Of a DNA stretch of 64,000 nucleotides, positions 1 through 9,237 are shown piece after piece. The notes below the pieces were generated by a model. The model saw only the letters and a program-made list of their open reading frames with translations. It made no database searches and had not been told where the DNA came from. The stretch lies in the NCBI GenBank assembly GCA_017940415.1, contig JAGAYR010000042.1, positions 56,893 to 120,892 on the forward strand. Reading direction: 5' to 3'. This stretch comes from Lachnospiraceae bacterium (lineage in GTDB: Bacteria > Bacillota > Clostridia > Lachnospirales > Lachnospiraceae). How positions within the stretch are numbered: the stretch's first letter is position 1; the number at the start of each line of letters is the position of its first letter. Both the position numbers and the translations under genes were made by a program.

Positions 1-1702
1 CGTAGCTGTAACCCGTCTGGATAGCGGCCCTGCATACAGGATCCGTATCATCACTTGCCCAGATTTGGGGGAAGTAACTGAGTATTCCAAGATCGAATCT
101 GTTTCCGCCGGATGCGCATCCTTCAAAAAGAATACGGGGAAACTTCTCCGTAAGCTTCTTCATTATGCCGTACAGTCCGCAGATATATCTGTGGAATACC
201 TCTCCCTGTTTCTCCGCGGGAAGATACTGCGAATACACATCCGTAAAGGTTCTGTTCATATCCCACTTAACATAGGATATGTCTGCGGATGAAAATACTT
301 CGCTCAGTTTATCGACTATATAGTCACACACTTCGGGATTGGTAAGATCCAGGATTCTCTGCCATCTTCCCTCGGAATGATCTCTTCCCGGAATTTGGAT
401 TGCCCAATCGGGATGAGCTTCATAGAGTTTGGATTTCTCGGAGATCATCTCGGGTTCAACCCAGATACCGAATCCCATTCCCAGCGCGGTGATCTTATCC
501 GCAAGGGACTTAAGACCGCCGGGGAGTTTCTTGGAATTCACATCCCAGTCACCGAGACTCGTGTGATCATCATTTCTTTCTCCGAACCATCCGTCGTCCA
601 TGACAAGAAGTTCTATTCCAACTTCCTTACCGGCCTTAGCCAGCTTCACAAGCTTCTTTTCATCAATATCAAAATATGCGGCTTCCCAGCTGTTTAAGAG
701 GACGGGACGCTCTTTCTTCTTCCACGCGCCTCTTACGATATGCTCACGTACAAAACGGTGCATATGCCTGCTGAGTCCGTTAAATCCTTCCGCGGAATAT
801 GACATGACCGCTTCGGGAGCTTCGAACTTTTCTCCCGGAGAAAGTCTGAATTCAAAACCGTCGGGATTGATACCCGAAATAAATCTTGTTTTTCCGAAGG
901 TCGATACTTCTGCAGCCTCATAGTGATTGCCGCTGTAGATCAGGTTGAATCCGTATACTTCTCCCGCATCTTCGGATGTAGCCTGAGGATGAAGCATCAC
1001 AAAAGGATTTGCCCTGTGAGAGGATTCTCCGCTTCTTGAAGAGTTAACATACTTTCCTCTTGCAAGCATCACGGAAGATTTCTGCATCTCTCTTGCCCAT
1101 GCTCCTCCGAAGGAAGTAAACATATATCCGGAGCGGTCAAAGTCAATCTGAGAGCTCATCAGCCTCTTAAGAACAATCTCTGAAGCGGAACCGTTCTCAA
1201 GAACAGACATCCTGCATATACAGTCGCAGTCTTCATACACATAATAGTGAAGATAAAGTTTAACATCATTTGATTTTTCCTTAAGAGTGATGCACAGATG
1301 CTCACACTTACCGCTCTCATCATAGGAAACGGGAAGAGTATCGGAGACAGGCTCCTTATCATCGATCACAAAACTTTCATACTGAAAATCACAGGTGGAA
1401 GAACCGTCCACAAAGGTAATCTCCGCAAAAGGATCTCTGAGATCTCCTTTTCCGTACGAGCTCATCTCCAGCCTGACATCCTCAAGAGAATATCCGCAGT
1501 GGTCGTTGTCATATACGCATGTATTGCCGGGAGCAAAGACATGCTTTTCAACAAGGGCATCAAGCGCTTTTTCTCCCTCACCTATGCGGATCCTTCTTCC
1601 GTAATACACATGCTCGATCTGTCCGGTAGGAAGAAGAGCCATGGCATACGTAGTATTCGGAGTATCTAAAACCCATGCATGATCATATATATGACGAATC
1701 AT
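1..1702 (-). CDS. Alpha-galactosidase, GH36 (3' end outside window)
   Basis: Hydrolyses terminal alpha-1,6-galactosyl residues of melibiose- and raffinose-type sugars, probably in the cytoplasm since no signal peptide is seen. About 567 codons are visible and the C-terminus is cut by the window edge; the family is usually near 730 aa. The GH36 nucleophile motif KWDMNR (Asp about residue 481) and the acid/base motif SDDTD (about 550-554) are both present, as is the family block MDDGWFG. The start is the ATG preceded by AAGGAG. It is the last visible gene of the minus-strand galactoside operon, 19 bp after the uncharacterised 498-aa gene, and follows a GPH symporter and a GH2 enzyme. Family assignment is firm; the exact substrate is inferred. 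Confidence 0.93.
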   Translation of the reverse strand, partial: MIRHIYDHAWVLDTPNTTYAMALLPTGQIEHVYYGRRIRIGEGEKALDALVEKHVFAPGNTCVYDNDHCGYSLEDVRLEMSSYGKGDLRDPFAEITFVDGSSTCDFQYESFVIDDKEPVSDTLPVSYDESGKCEHLCITLKEKSNDVKLYLHYYVYEDCDCICRMSVLENGSASEIVLKRLMSSQIDFDRSGYMFTSFGGAWAREMQKSSVMLARGKYVNSSRSGESSHRANPFVMLHPQATSEDAGEVYGFNLIYSGNHYEAAEVSTFGKTRFISGINPDGFEFRLSPGEKFEAPEAVMSYSAEGFNGLSRHMHRFVREHIVRGAWKKKERPVLLNSWEAAYFDIDEKKLVKLAKAGKEVGIELLVMDDGWFGERNDDHTSLGDWDVNSKKLPGGLKSLADKITALGMGFGIWVEPEMISEKSKLYEAHPDWAIQIPGRDHSEGRWQRILDLTNPEVCDYIVDKLSEVFSSADISYVKWDMNRTFTDVYSQYLPAEKQGEVFHRYICGLYGIMKKLTEKFPRILFEGCASGGNRFDLGILSYFPQIWASDDTDPVCRAAIQTGYSY

Positions 1703-1721
1703 ATCTGTCTCCTTACGGGAA

Positions 1722-3218
1722 TTATCTGTTCTTCATTCCCATCGCAATCTCAACAACTTTGTAAGCACCGTCATAGATTCCGGATTTCTTGTTGGCGATG
1801 ATCTGTCTGCTCATATCATCAAGAAGCGATGTGCCCAGGAATCTGTCGATCATCTGAAGAGTGTGAGGAATATCCCTGCACTCAAGCGTTCCGTCTCCTA
1901 TCTCTGCGGAGTGGATCGCACCCCACATTTCATGCTTTCCGACTCTTCTGATGAAGAGTTTGGGAACGGGATAGAATGCCAGCTCGGAAGGTTTTGTGAC
2001 AAGAACGTCACTTCCTCTCATGAGAAGATTGGTGCAATAAACCGCTTCGAAAATATTCTTATGCCAGAAGCCGTGAATTCCCGCGATATCCTTGTCGGGA
2101 TCAAGTATCTTCTCAGCAAACTTTTCGGTATCTTCCCAATTGTTCATATGCTCCGTGCAGAGAGCTTCCATTCCGGGAATTTCCTTTTTCAGGTCGTCCC
2201 AGACATTCTTATAATCGCCCACATTTACAAAAAGAGTTGCTGCGCCTGATCTGATATGAGGGATCAGATAGTCGATTATGGCGGCAAAGATTTCCTTCTG
2301 AGCCCCCGCTCCTCCGATGGTAAGAAGGAAACGCATGGGCTTGCCCTGCTCTCTTCTTGCGATCCTCGCTTCGCAGTCAGCTTCAATATTGCTTACGAGT
2401 TCGTGATCGATGTAATGGCCGGTATACTCAAGTGAACCTTCGGGCATGGGCTCGCATACTTCATCTTTCTTCATTCCGTTTAAGATGCTGTATCCCATAT
2501 ATGCGTTATGGCACTGCACGGTATGGATTGCACCCTCCGCAAAGTGAAGAGCCATGGGCCAGTTATCGGGAATGGCATTAACTACATATTTCATTCCCGC
2601 ATGAAGAGCTGCCTGTGCGGGCCATACATGAGTTCCTACAACAGGGATCTCTTTGGGAACATTCTTATAAACGGGTGCCATAAGCTCCGCATTTTTCTGA
2701 TCCGATGCATTATAGGAGATTGCTCTGAATCCTTCATAGTTCAAAGGTTCCCACACAAATCTGTTGAATATGGGATTCTTGGACCATCTTGATCCCAGGG
2801 AATAGAGATCGTTCTGGGCACCGATAACCTTGGTACAGGTTGTCTCGCCGTAGGAATTAAGATCCATCCAATAGGGAACATAACCCATGGACTTTGCAGC
2901 GGATGCGATGGCCATGGATATGCGGTAATGTCCGAATCCCATACGGATATTTCCTACAATGATTCCTTTCTGCAGATCCCAGTCAAGAGCCTCGGCGTTT
3001 CTTTCGGGATCATAGTGAGCGTTCTTTGACAGGTCACCAACCAGAATATTGTTTACTCCCAGGCTGTCTCCGATGTATTTATTCTTCTCGATTCTTACGG
3101 GATAATCCTTATCGGAATCGTCTCCGAATTTTTTGATAAATTTCTGTTTGGACTTAAGTGCTTTTTTATAATCACGGGAGCTTATCTTATTCCCGAATAT
3201 CACTTTTGATCTGTCCAT
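1722..3218 (-). CDS. Uncharacterised protein, possibly GT-B-fold glycosyltransferase-like (498 aa)
   Basis: I do not recognise this as a named enzyme. It has no signal peptide or membrane helix. The segment GNIRMGFGHYRIS near residue 90 resembles the glycine-rich GHYR/GHxxAA loop of MurG- and MGDG-synthase-type GT-B proteins, and TIGGAGAQKEI near 310 resembles the second-domain nucleotide-sugar loop. A glycosyltransferase or phosphorylase-like role is only inference. The ATG chosen has AAGGAGG eight bases upstream; an in-frame ATG 11 codons earlier lies before that site and would overlap the upstream gene. It sits between a galactoside symporter and an alpha-galactosidase in one operon, so a role in galactoside handling is plausible. 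Confidence 0.7.
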   Translation of the reverse strand: MDRSKVIFGNKISSRDYKKALKSKQKFIKKFGDDSDKDYPVRIEKNKYIGDSLGVNNILVGDLSKNAHYDPERNAEALDWDLQKGIIVGNIRMGFGHYRISMAIASAAKSMGYVPYWMDLNSYGETTCTKVIGAQNDLYSLGSRWSKNPIFNRFVWEPLNYEGFRAISYNASDQKNAELMAPVYKNVPKEIPVVGTHVWPAQAALHAGMKYVVNAIPDNWPMALHFAEGAIHTVQCHNAYMGYSILNGMKKDEVCEPMPEGSLEYTGHYIDHELVSNIEADCEARIARREQGKPMRFLLTIGGAGAQKEIFAAIIDYLIPHIRSGAATLFVNVGDYKNVWDDLKKEIPGMEALCTEHMNNWEDTEKFAEKILDPDKDIAGIHGFWHKNIFEAVYCTNLLMRGSDVLVTKPSELAFYPVPKLFIRRVGKHEMWGAIHSAEIGDGTLECRDIPHTLQMIDRFLGTSLLDDMSRQIIANKKSGIYDGAYKVVEIAMGMKNR

Positions 3219-3243
3219 GATACATTCCTCCTTAGAAATCCGG

Positions 3244-4698
3244 TCATTCAAATTTTTCGGACCAGGGATCTTTTACCTTCTTGGATTCGAGCTGTCCCGA
3301 GATCTCGGAGATCTTGGCATCGTTAAGAATGTACTTTTTGTAGAAAACAATAAGTGCAACTATAAGACCGGCAACGGGAATGATGGCCATGGTCATACGA
3401 AGTCCCAGTTTGGATGATGCTGAAACCGCAAGTGAATAATCGATGGCTTCTTCCGTATCTTCTACATCTTTCTGAAGATTGTTGATCTGGAGGCAAAGAG
3501 ATGCCGCAAATGCCGCAATACCGCTTGCAAGCTTTACAACGAATGTCTGCATTGAGAAAATGACACTCTCGTCACGTCTTCCGTTTTTCAGCTCACCGTA
3601 ATCAACGGTATTAGCCAAAAAGACTGTGGTGATAACCTGAAGAACTCCGTTTGCCGCAAATATGAAGAATCCGGGAATGAAGAGAATGACTACGGAACTC
3701 ATATTTGTAAATGCTATGGCAAAAAGAACTGCATATCCGGTAATCGCGCTTATGATACATACATAGAAGATCTTCACATTACTCAAAAACCTTCTGAGAA
3801 GAGGATAGAAAGCCATCATGGAGATGATCTGTACTCCGCCGCCGAACATATTGAAGAGTGTATAGCTGTCTCCCCAGGTTGTTCCTCCGAAATCATATTT
3901 AAAGAAATAAATAACCAGATTCGAAGTCAGATAGATTGATGAATTAATAAGAACTATGGCGATAACAACAGTCATTGCCTGATCGTTTGTAACCAGCGCT
4001 TTGAACATGTCACCGACGGATGCGGTCTTCATGTCAACAAGGCTCTGTTCCTTAACGGTCACACAGGTAATGGTTATGAATACAACAAACAGTATCGCAA
4101 TGATAAGAGTGAAGTATTTAAAGCCCAGGATTTCTCTTACGGTATCGCTTGTTCCGCTTCCCGCGAAGGCGTTACCGAGAGTCTGCACCATCTTTACGGT
4201 AAAGATTGTTACAAGCGCACTTCCTACACCCGCGCAGCTTCTTGCAAGTGTGGTGAGTCCTTCTCTTTCTTTTCCACCCTTGGTAAAAGCAGGGATCATT
4301 GACCAGTAGGGAATATCCATCATGGTATATGTGACACCCCATAGGATATATGTGATGGCTGCGTATGCCACAAGTCCCTTTGCATCAAGGCTCGGAGGGC
4401 ATGCAAACATTGCAAAGAGCACGACCGCATTGGTTATCGTTCCGATCATAAGCCAGGGACGGAATCTTCCCCATCTTGTATGAGTCTTTGCAACGACAAC
4501 GCCCATGATGGGATCGTTGAATGCATCAAACACTCTTGCAACGAGAAGTATAATTCCCATCGCAACGGAGTTTACTCCCAAAAGATCCTGAAAATAATAC
4601 AATACATAGCTTGCGGAAAGCATGTAGACCATGTCTTTACCGACTGCCCCAATTCCATATGCGGCTTTTTCACCGAATGAAAGTCCCCTGTTATTCAT
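3244..4698 (-). CDS. GPH-family sugar:cation symporter (MelB-like MFS)
   Basis: Imports a glycoside with H+ or Na+ across the cytoplasmic membrane. It has about 12 hydrophobic segments over 484 aa, the usual length for the glycoside-pentoside-hexuronide family. The N-terminal block YGIGAVGKD and the loop DAFNDPIMG followed by RWGRFRPW are typical of MelB/XynP-like symporters; the Asp residues of the DAFNDP loop correspond to the cation-binding region in MelB. The start chosen is the ATG four bases after AAAGGAGG; a longer reading begins six codons upstream inside the end of the GH2 gene. The operon context with GH2 and GH36 enzymes suggests an oligosaccharide such as a raffinose- or galactobiose-type sugar, which is inference. 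Confidence 0.92.
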   Translation of the reverse strand: MNNRGLSFGEKAAYGIGAVGKDMVYMLSASYVLYYFQDLLGVNSVAMGIILLVARVFDAFNDPIMGVVVAKTHTRWGRFRPWLMIGTITNAVVLFAMFACPPSLDAKGLVAYAAITYILWGVTYTMMDIPYWSMIPAFTKGGKEREGLTTLARSCAGVGSALVTIFTVKMVQTLGNAFAGSGTSDTVREILGFKYFTLIIAILFVVFITITCVTVKEQSLVDMKTASVGDMFKALVTNDQAMTVVIAIVLINSSIYLTSNLVIYFFKYDFGGTTWGDSYTLFNMFGGGVQIISMMAFYPLLRRFLSNVKIFYVCIISAITGYAVLFAIAFTNMSSVVILFIPGFFIFAANGVLQVITTVFLANTVDYGELKNGRRDESVIFSMQTFVVKLASGIAAFAASLCLQINNLQKDVEDTEEAIDYSLAVSASSKLGLRMTMAIIPVAGLIVALIVFYKKYILNDAKISEISGQLESKKVKDPWSEKFE

Positions 4699-4712
4699 AA
4701 TGCCTCCTTTGA

Positions 4713-7139
4713 TCAAATCTGAGGTGCTCTGTTCACCTTGATATTGAAACTGATCTTGATCTCCCCGGCCTGCATATTAACTATATGAAGCACTGCTTCC
4801 CCTTCTTCTCCGACGGTCTTGATATAGGTTCCGCCGGTTCCGCCCTTGAGTGAGATTGCGGAAGGTCCGATGAGCTGTGCGGGACCGTCTACCTTGAGAA
4901 GAACAGGTTCCTGGAAATAAGGAATATGATTTCCGTTCTGGTCTTCCGCAACGATCCTGATGGCAGCAACATCGTAAGTTTCATTCTCCACAAGCTCTGT
5001 CCTGTAACAATGAGCGGCAAGTCTGATCTCTCTTACAACTTCTTTGGTAACGCTCTTCACCACTTCGCCGTCTTTGATAGCGTCAAATCTGTAGGTGATG
5101 GCATCACCGCCCCAGTTACCAACATATTTGCCGTAGAGCTGATTTGCCTGCTCCATGGTCATTCTGTATACGGTAAGGCACTTAGCCGCAATGGCTTTTG
5201 CCTTGGGACTGAGATCTTCCATTCCGTAAAGCGCGTATTGATTGAGAAGGAATTTTACATCCTCTGCCTGAGCAGGGGTGAAATCTTCTCCCTTTCTGAT
5301 GGCATCTCCCACATAATCGTCAATAAGGATGGGACCGTGTGAGAGATATTTATAAGGTGAATCGGAAGGGAAGTATTCTTTGAGAAGAATGTCGTTCTTA
5401 TACATCTTCACGCTGTCGGCATTGGTATATATCCAGGATTCTCCGATCCTGCTCTCGGGATGTTCTCCGATATCCATGGATGATGAAACCTCGAGAACAG
5501 GTTCGTGTGCTCCAAGGGATGCATAAACATAAGCCGCAAGTTTGGGATTTCTGAACATATCGGTAACACCGTGATAGCAGATACGGTCACCGCTTCCGAA
5601 ATCTTTGTGAGTGTTGTAATCGAACATGCACCATGCAAAAGATCCCGCGATATCGCCTTCTCCCGCAACAGCATCCAGGACGTTTGCATGTCTCAGAGCG
5701 TGCTCTCTTCTGTGCTCCTCATCATCGAAAGCCTTGGTGGGGAAGATATGTCCGCCATACTCGGTAACCAGATAAGGTTTATTAACATCAGAAGTTACCG
5801 CCTTCTTGGGATTACATCCACCGGTCTTTCCGCCGGTGTGTGAGAAATCATTGAAGGTATATACATCTTCAAGGAGCTCACTCTTCTTGAAGCATCTTAC
5901 TCCGCCGGTCTGTCTTGAAGGATCAAGGCTTCTTGCACAGGCGTTTGTCTCCACATAAAAATCATGATCGTCCGGGGATTCATTTATTCTTACGCCCCAG
6001 AGGATTATGGAAGGATGATTTCTGTACTGAAGTACCATATCCTTAGTGTTTTCAACAGCCTGCTTCTTCCAGGCCTCTCCTCCGATGTGCTGCCATCCGG
6101 GCATCTCGGTAAATACCAGAAGTCCTATTTTGTCACATTCGGATATAAATGCATGAGACTGGGGATAATGTGAAGTTCTTACGGCATTAACACCAAGCTC
6201 GTCCTTAAGGATTCTTGCATCTTCCCTCTGAACGGAGTCGGGCATTGCATATCCCACATATGCATAACACTGATGACGGTTAAGTCCTCTGATAAGATAT
6301 TTCTCACCGTTCAGATAGAAGCCGTCTGTCTTCCATACCGCGCTTCTTATACCGGTGGTAACAACCTGCTCATCAAGTACCTTGCCGGATTTATCCAGGA
6401 GCTGAACCTTGATATCGTAGAGAACGGGAGCCTCGGGATACCACTTTTCAACTTCACCGGGATCGCATTCCAAAGAGATAGCGGAAGATCCTTCGGACAG
6501 ATCTGCTGATGCGATCTCTCTTTCCGCATCACTGCTTTCGTGTTTTTTGATGAACTCTTTTACTGATGCCCCGCCCTCAAGGCTTCCTTCCGCATAAGCG
6601 GTTGTGATAAGTTTGACACCTGTGTCATTTATGTCGGAGTAAATGAAAAGTCCCTCCATATGAGGCGCATCGTATACATCCAGATATACGTTTCTGTACA
6701 GACCGCCGTAGGTCATGTAGTCGATTACATGTCCGAAAGGAGGCTGATCCAGATCTTCCCTGCTGTCGAGTTTGACGGATATCAGGTTTTCACATCCATA
6801 TTTGAGAAGAGAAGAAATGTCTATGGTAAATGCGGTATATCCGCAATAATGCCTTCCGGCTCTGTCTCCGTTTACGTAAACATCAGCATAGTGAGCCGCA
6901 CCATCGAAGGTAAGCTTTATGCATCTGCCTTCCCATTCCGCAGGAACATCGATATGCTTTCTGTAAAGAGACAGCATCTGGTATTCGGATTCATCGAAAT
7001 AATTGAAGGGGGTTTCCTTAACGGTATGAGGAATTCTTATGGTCTCAAAAGTCGAATCGTCATACTCGGGAAAAAGCATTCTGTCTTCATAGGACGAGGT
7101 ATATTTCCAATTCTCACTTAAATAAAATCTTTCCTTCAT
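4713..7139 (-). CDS. Glycoside hydrolase family 2 (beta-galactosidase/glycosidase)
   Basis: Retaining beta-glycosidase of 808 aa, cytoplasmic by lack of a signal. Domain order: N-terminal jelly-roll (about 1-155), immunoglobulin-like domain (160-265), TIM barrel (270-560), then C-terminal beta-sandwich segments. Catalytic residues are visible: acid/base Glu387 in WGVRINES and nucleophile Glu460 in VTEYGG; the barrel entry block RGLNRHQ is standard for GH2. GGAGG precedes the ATG. It is the first enzyme after the TetR gene (11-bp gap) and is followed by the symporter, whose start lies a few bases inside its 3' region. Beta-galactosidase is the default reading, but GH2 also holds beta-glucuronidases, beta-mannosidases and others, so the sugar is uncertain. 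Confidence 0.9.
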   Translation of the reverse strand: MKERFYLSENWKYTSSYEDRMLFPEYDDSTFETIRIPHTVKETPFNYFDESEYQMLSLYRKHIDVPAEWEGRCIKLTFDGAAHYADVYVNGDRAGRHYCGYTAFTIDISSLLKYGCENLISVKLDSREDLDQPPFGHVIDYMTYGGLYRNVYLDVYDAPHMEGLFIYSDINDTGVKLITTAYAEGSLEGGASVKEFIKKHESSDAEREIASADLSEGSSAISLECDPGEVEKWYPEAPVLYDIKVQLLDKSGKVLDEQVVTTGIRSAVWKTDGFYLNGEKYLIRGLNRHQCYAYVGYAMPDSVQREDARILKDELGVNAVRTSHYPQSHAFISECDKIGLLVFTEMPGWQHIGGEAWKKQAVENTKDMVLQYRNHPSIILWGVRINESPDDHDFYVETNACARSLDPSRQTGGVRCFKKSELLEDVYTFNDFSHTGGKTGGCNPKKAVTSDVNKPYLVTEYGGHIFPTKAFDDEEHRREHALRHANVLDAVAGEGDIAGSFAWCMFDYNTHKDFGSGDRICYHGVTDMFRNPKLAAYVYASLGAHEPVLEVSSSMDIGEHPESRIGESWIYTNADSVKMYKNDILLKEYFPSDSPYKYLSHGPILIDDYVGDAIRKGEDFTPAQAEDVKFLLNQYALYGMEDLSPKAKAIAAKCLTVYRMTMEQANQLYGKYVGNWGGDAITYRFDAIKDGEVVKSVTKEVVREIRLAAHCYRTELVENETYDVAAIRIVAEDQNGNHIPYFQEPVLLKVDGPAQLIGPSAISLKGGTGGTYIKTVGEEGEAVLHIVNMQAGEIKISFNIKVNRAPQI

Positions 7140-7150
7140 GTCTGCCTCCG

Positions 7151-7723
7151 TTATCTCACGCTGATTCCATCGACGATAATATCTACTACCTCATTAAGTG
7201 CATCCACATATCCGATCTCGTTTCTGATCAGGATATCCCTTGAGAAGAACTGCTCAAGAGAAGCTTCAAACATCATCTTTACAAGCGCTATGTTTACGGG
7301 TCTTATCACGCCTTCTTTTATGCCCTTTTCGATAAGGGAAATTGTAAGATCCCATCCGGTCTCAAGTCTTTCTTCTACTTTTACGTAAATATCCGGATAT
7401 TTCTCACGAAGTATGTAGAGCTGGTTCAGATCCACATTCTTATAACTGTCGGGAAGAACACCGAGAATCTTTCTGATCTTCTCCACCGTGGACAGGTCGG
7501 AATCTTCCACAACCGCTCTCTCACTTTCCTTGATGGAATCAAAGACATAATCAACCATGGCCATGAACAGTGTTTTCTTTTCGCGGTAGACCGTGTAAAT
7601 GGTCTTCTTGCTCATGCCGAGGTGCTTGGCCAGATCGTCCATCGTGAATTTAATGCCCTTTTCACCGTAGACTTCAATACAGCCTTCCAATATGGTTTTT
7701 CTGAGTTTTGCGAAATCCTGCAT
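7151..7723 (-). CDS. TetR-family transcriptional regulator of the galactoside operon
   Basis: DNA-binding repressor of 190 aa. The N-terminal TetR helix-turn-helix is clear: TMDDLAKHLGMSKKTIY at about residues 27-43, with the usual aromatic follow-on YREK. The C-terminal part is all-alpha and variable, as expected for the ligand-binding domain. The gene is the first of the operon and shares its promoter with the GH2, symporter and downstream genes, so it very likely represses itself and them. A 7-bp-arm inverted repeat just downstream of the -10 box is the natural operator candidate. The inducer is unknown. Most sugar operons use LacI, AraC or GntR regulators, so TetR control of this locus is somewhat unusual. 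Confidence 0.88.
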   Translation of the reverse strand: MQDFAKLRKTILEGCIEVYGEKGIKFTMDDLAKHLGMSKKTIYTVYREKKTLFMAMVDYVFDSIKESERAVVEDSDLSTVEKIRKILGVLPDSYKNVDLNQLYILREKYPDIYVKVEERLETGWDLTISLIEKGIKEGVIRPVNIALVKMMFEASLEQFFSRDILIRNEIGYVDALNEVVDIIVDGISVR

Positions 7724-7805
7724 AATTACCTGCCTTTCCGATAAGAAAGAGAACTGAACAGTTACTTAATGAAACGCCGAACCCGGGATAGATCTTTTTG
7801 ATGTG

Positions 7806-7834
7806 TGGAAACGATTTCTAGTTTTTACGTTTCC
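7806..7834. promoter_or_regulatory. Inverted-repeat operator (and cre-like site) of the TetR/galactoside operon
   Basis: GGAAACG and CGTTTCC form a 7-bp inverted repeat with a 14-bp spacer, positioned from the -10 box into the start of the transcript. Its left part, TGGAAACGATTTCT at 7806-7819, also fits the catabolite-response consensus TGNAANCGNWNNCW of CcpA. Either or both readings are possible; the position suits repression. Confidence 0.5.
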
Positions 7835-7863
7835 ATTATAGAATAAGGGCTCCTCACGTACAA
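7835..7863 (-). promoter_or_regulatory. Promoter of the TetR/galactoside operon
   Basis: On the minus strand TTGTAC (7858-7863) and TATAAT (7835-7840) are separated by exactly 17 bp, giving a good sigma-A promoter. The transcript would start near 7828, inside the inverted repeat, about 105 bases before the TetR start codon. Confidence 0.7.
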
Positions 7864-7915
7864 GAAGACCATTTGCTAAATTTAGTTTCCGGATTTTGTG
7901 CATTTCAGCCAACAA

Positions 7916-7956
7916 AAAAACTCTGTACCGATTAAGCTCATCGGTACAGAGTTTTT
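7916..7956. terminator. Rho-independent terminator, bidirectional in form
   Basis: A 12-bp GC-containing stem (CTCTGTACCGAT and its complement) with a 7-base loop is flanked by A-runs and T-runs on both sides. It lies just after the stop of the secreted repeat protein, which it most likely terminates on the minus strand. Confidence 0.9.
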
Positions 7957-7982
7957 GATATCAATATAGATTTACAAGTGGC

Positions 7983-9128
7983 TTATAGCCATAGTGCATA
8001 GACACCCATTCCCGAAACATTCGCGTACGCGCTGTCCCAGTCGAATATGCCGAGGCCTACGATGGTTCCCTGTACGGTGATGTTACTGGAGGTGCAATAT
8101 CCGCCGGGTGCAGATCCTGAATAGGAAGTAGCGATACCTGCGTTGGTGTTCTGAGTCTGCCAGAAGAATACTCTGTCTCCGGTGGTATTGGTGGTTCCGG
8201 GCTTCTTGAATCTTACGTTGGAGAAGTTAGCGATAACGGTATCTCCGTCGATTCTTGCTGCGCCTTCAACGCAAGCACTGAGTTGTCCCTGGAGAAGGTT
8301 GGTATTTGCAACCTGACCTACAAGTGTTCCGTTTACATACAGGTCGATCATTCCGGTCTGAGTATCGAGAACGATCATGATGTTGGTAGGAACGCCGAGA
8401 TTTGCAAATCCGTGTCTGGTATAAACCTGTCCGCCGGGAAGGTTATTAACTACGTTCTCGCAGATGTAAACGGTCTTTCCGTTGTAAGGCTTAGCTCCGA
8501 AGAGGTCATACTGAATACCGAACGAAACTGCGCTTCCGATTCCGTTCATGAGGGAGATCTTAGCGTGATATCCGGTACCTGATCCGTTGAGCATCATATC
8601 TGCGGAAACTGCAGCATATCTTGATCCGAGGCTTGAAATGGTAACTCCGGTGGTAGGAGTTGCTGCTGAAGGAGCTACAGGTGCGGTAACGGAAGCTGCG
8701 CCTGCTGCGTTCTCAGCTGCAGCATTGGGGAATCTTCCCTCTGCCTTGCCGTAGAGATCGTAGTGAAGCTTAAGAACTGCGGGATCATATCCGAGAATCT
8801 GTGCAACATCGGGATATTTCTTAGCATAATATGCAGCATCGAAATCAGCTGATGAAGTGGTTCCGGTTGCAAGTGCGGGAGCTGCGGATGAAGGAGCTAC
8901 CGCAAGTCTTCCTTCTGCTTTTCCGCAAAGCTGATAATGCATGTAGAGCAGATCGGGATTAGTTCCGAATACTGCAGCAACGTCAGGATAAGCCGATGCA
9001 TAATAAGCTGCGTCAAACATGGTTCCATCCGCCATCTTGACGGGTGCTGCCTGTACTTTGAGCGCTGATACGCCGATGACCATCAGTGCCGAAGCCATGG
9101 CAATTACAAGATTTCTTATAATTTTCAT
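7983..9128 (-). CDS. Secreted protein with two YPDV-type repeats and a C-terminal LamG-like region
   Basis: A 381-aa exported protein of unknown function. It begins with a Sec signal peptide (basic start, hydrophobic core, cleavage likely after KVQA near residue 27). Two repeats of about 37 aa follow (about 35-71 and 95-131), each with the pattern FDAAYYA..YPDV....GxxPxxLxxHYxLxGKAEGR. A Ala/Pro/Thr-rich linker leads to a beta-rich region (about 160-320) that could be a concanavalin/LamG-like fold. There is no sortase motif or membrane anchor. The start follows AAAGGGGG; a longer in-frame reading would place extra residues before the signal peptide. It is a single gene with its own promoter and terminator. 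Confidence 0.85.
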   Translation of the reverse strand: MKIIRNLVIAMASALMVIGVSALKVQAAPVKMADGTMFDAAYYASAYPDVAAVFGTNPDLLYMHYQLCGKAEGRLAVAPSSAAPALATGTTSSADFDAAYYAKKYPDVAQILGYDPAVLKLHYDLYGKAEGRFPNAAAENAAGAASVTAPVAPSAATPTTGVTISSLGSRYAAVSADMMLNGSGTGYHAKISLMNGIGSAVSFGIQYDLFGAKPYNGKTVYICENVVNNLPGGQVYTRHGFANLGVPTNIMIVLDTQTGMIDLYVNGTLVGQVANTNLLQGQLSACVEGAARIDGDTVIANFSNVRFKKPGTTNTTGDRVFFWQTQNTNAGIATSYSGSAPGGYCTSSNITVQGTIVGLGIFDWDSAYANVSGMGVYALWL

Positions 9129-9174
9129 AGAACCCCCTTTCAACACATAAAGGTTTTTAAATTTGATAACACAC

Positions 9175-9203
9175 ATTATATCAAATTCCCGAAAATCATT
9201 CAA
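9175..9203 (-). promoter_or_regulatory. Promoter of the secreted repeat-protein gene
   Basis: Minus-strand TTGAAT (9198-9203) and TATAAT (9175-9180), preceded by TGA and spaced by 17 bp, form a strong sigma-A promoter about 40 bases before the start codon. Confidence 0.75.
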
Positions 9204-9230
9204 TTTAGGCTAATGACAAATTCGGGAATT
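9184..9230. repeat. Inverted repeat overlapping the promoter, downstream of mfd
   Basis: AATTCCCGA (9184-9192) is repeated inverted at 9222-9230, with 29 bp between. It lies just past the mfd stop codon and overlaps the -35/-10 spacer of the next gene. It may act as an mfd 3' structure or a regulator site; no T-run follows, so it is not a classical terminator. Confidence 0.4.
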
Positions 9231-9237
9231 CTGTGCC

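Noticed and set aside
9184-9230. Classical terminator after mfd
   Set aside because: The stem is short with a 29-base loop and no T-run follows; kept only as an inverted repeat.
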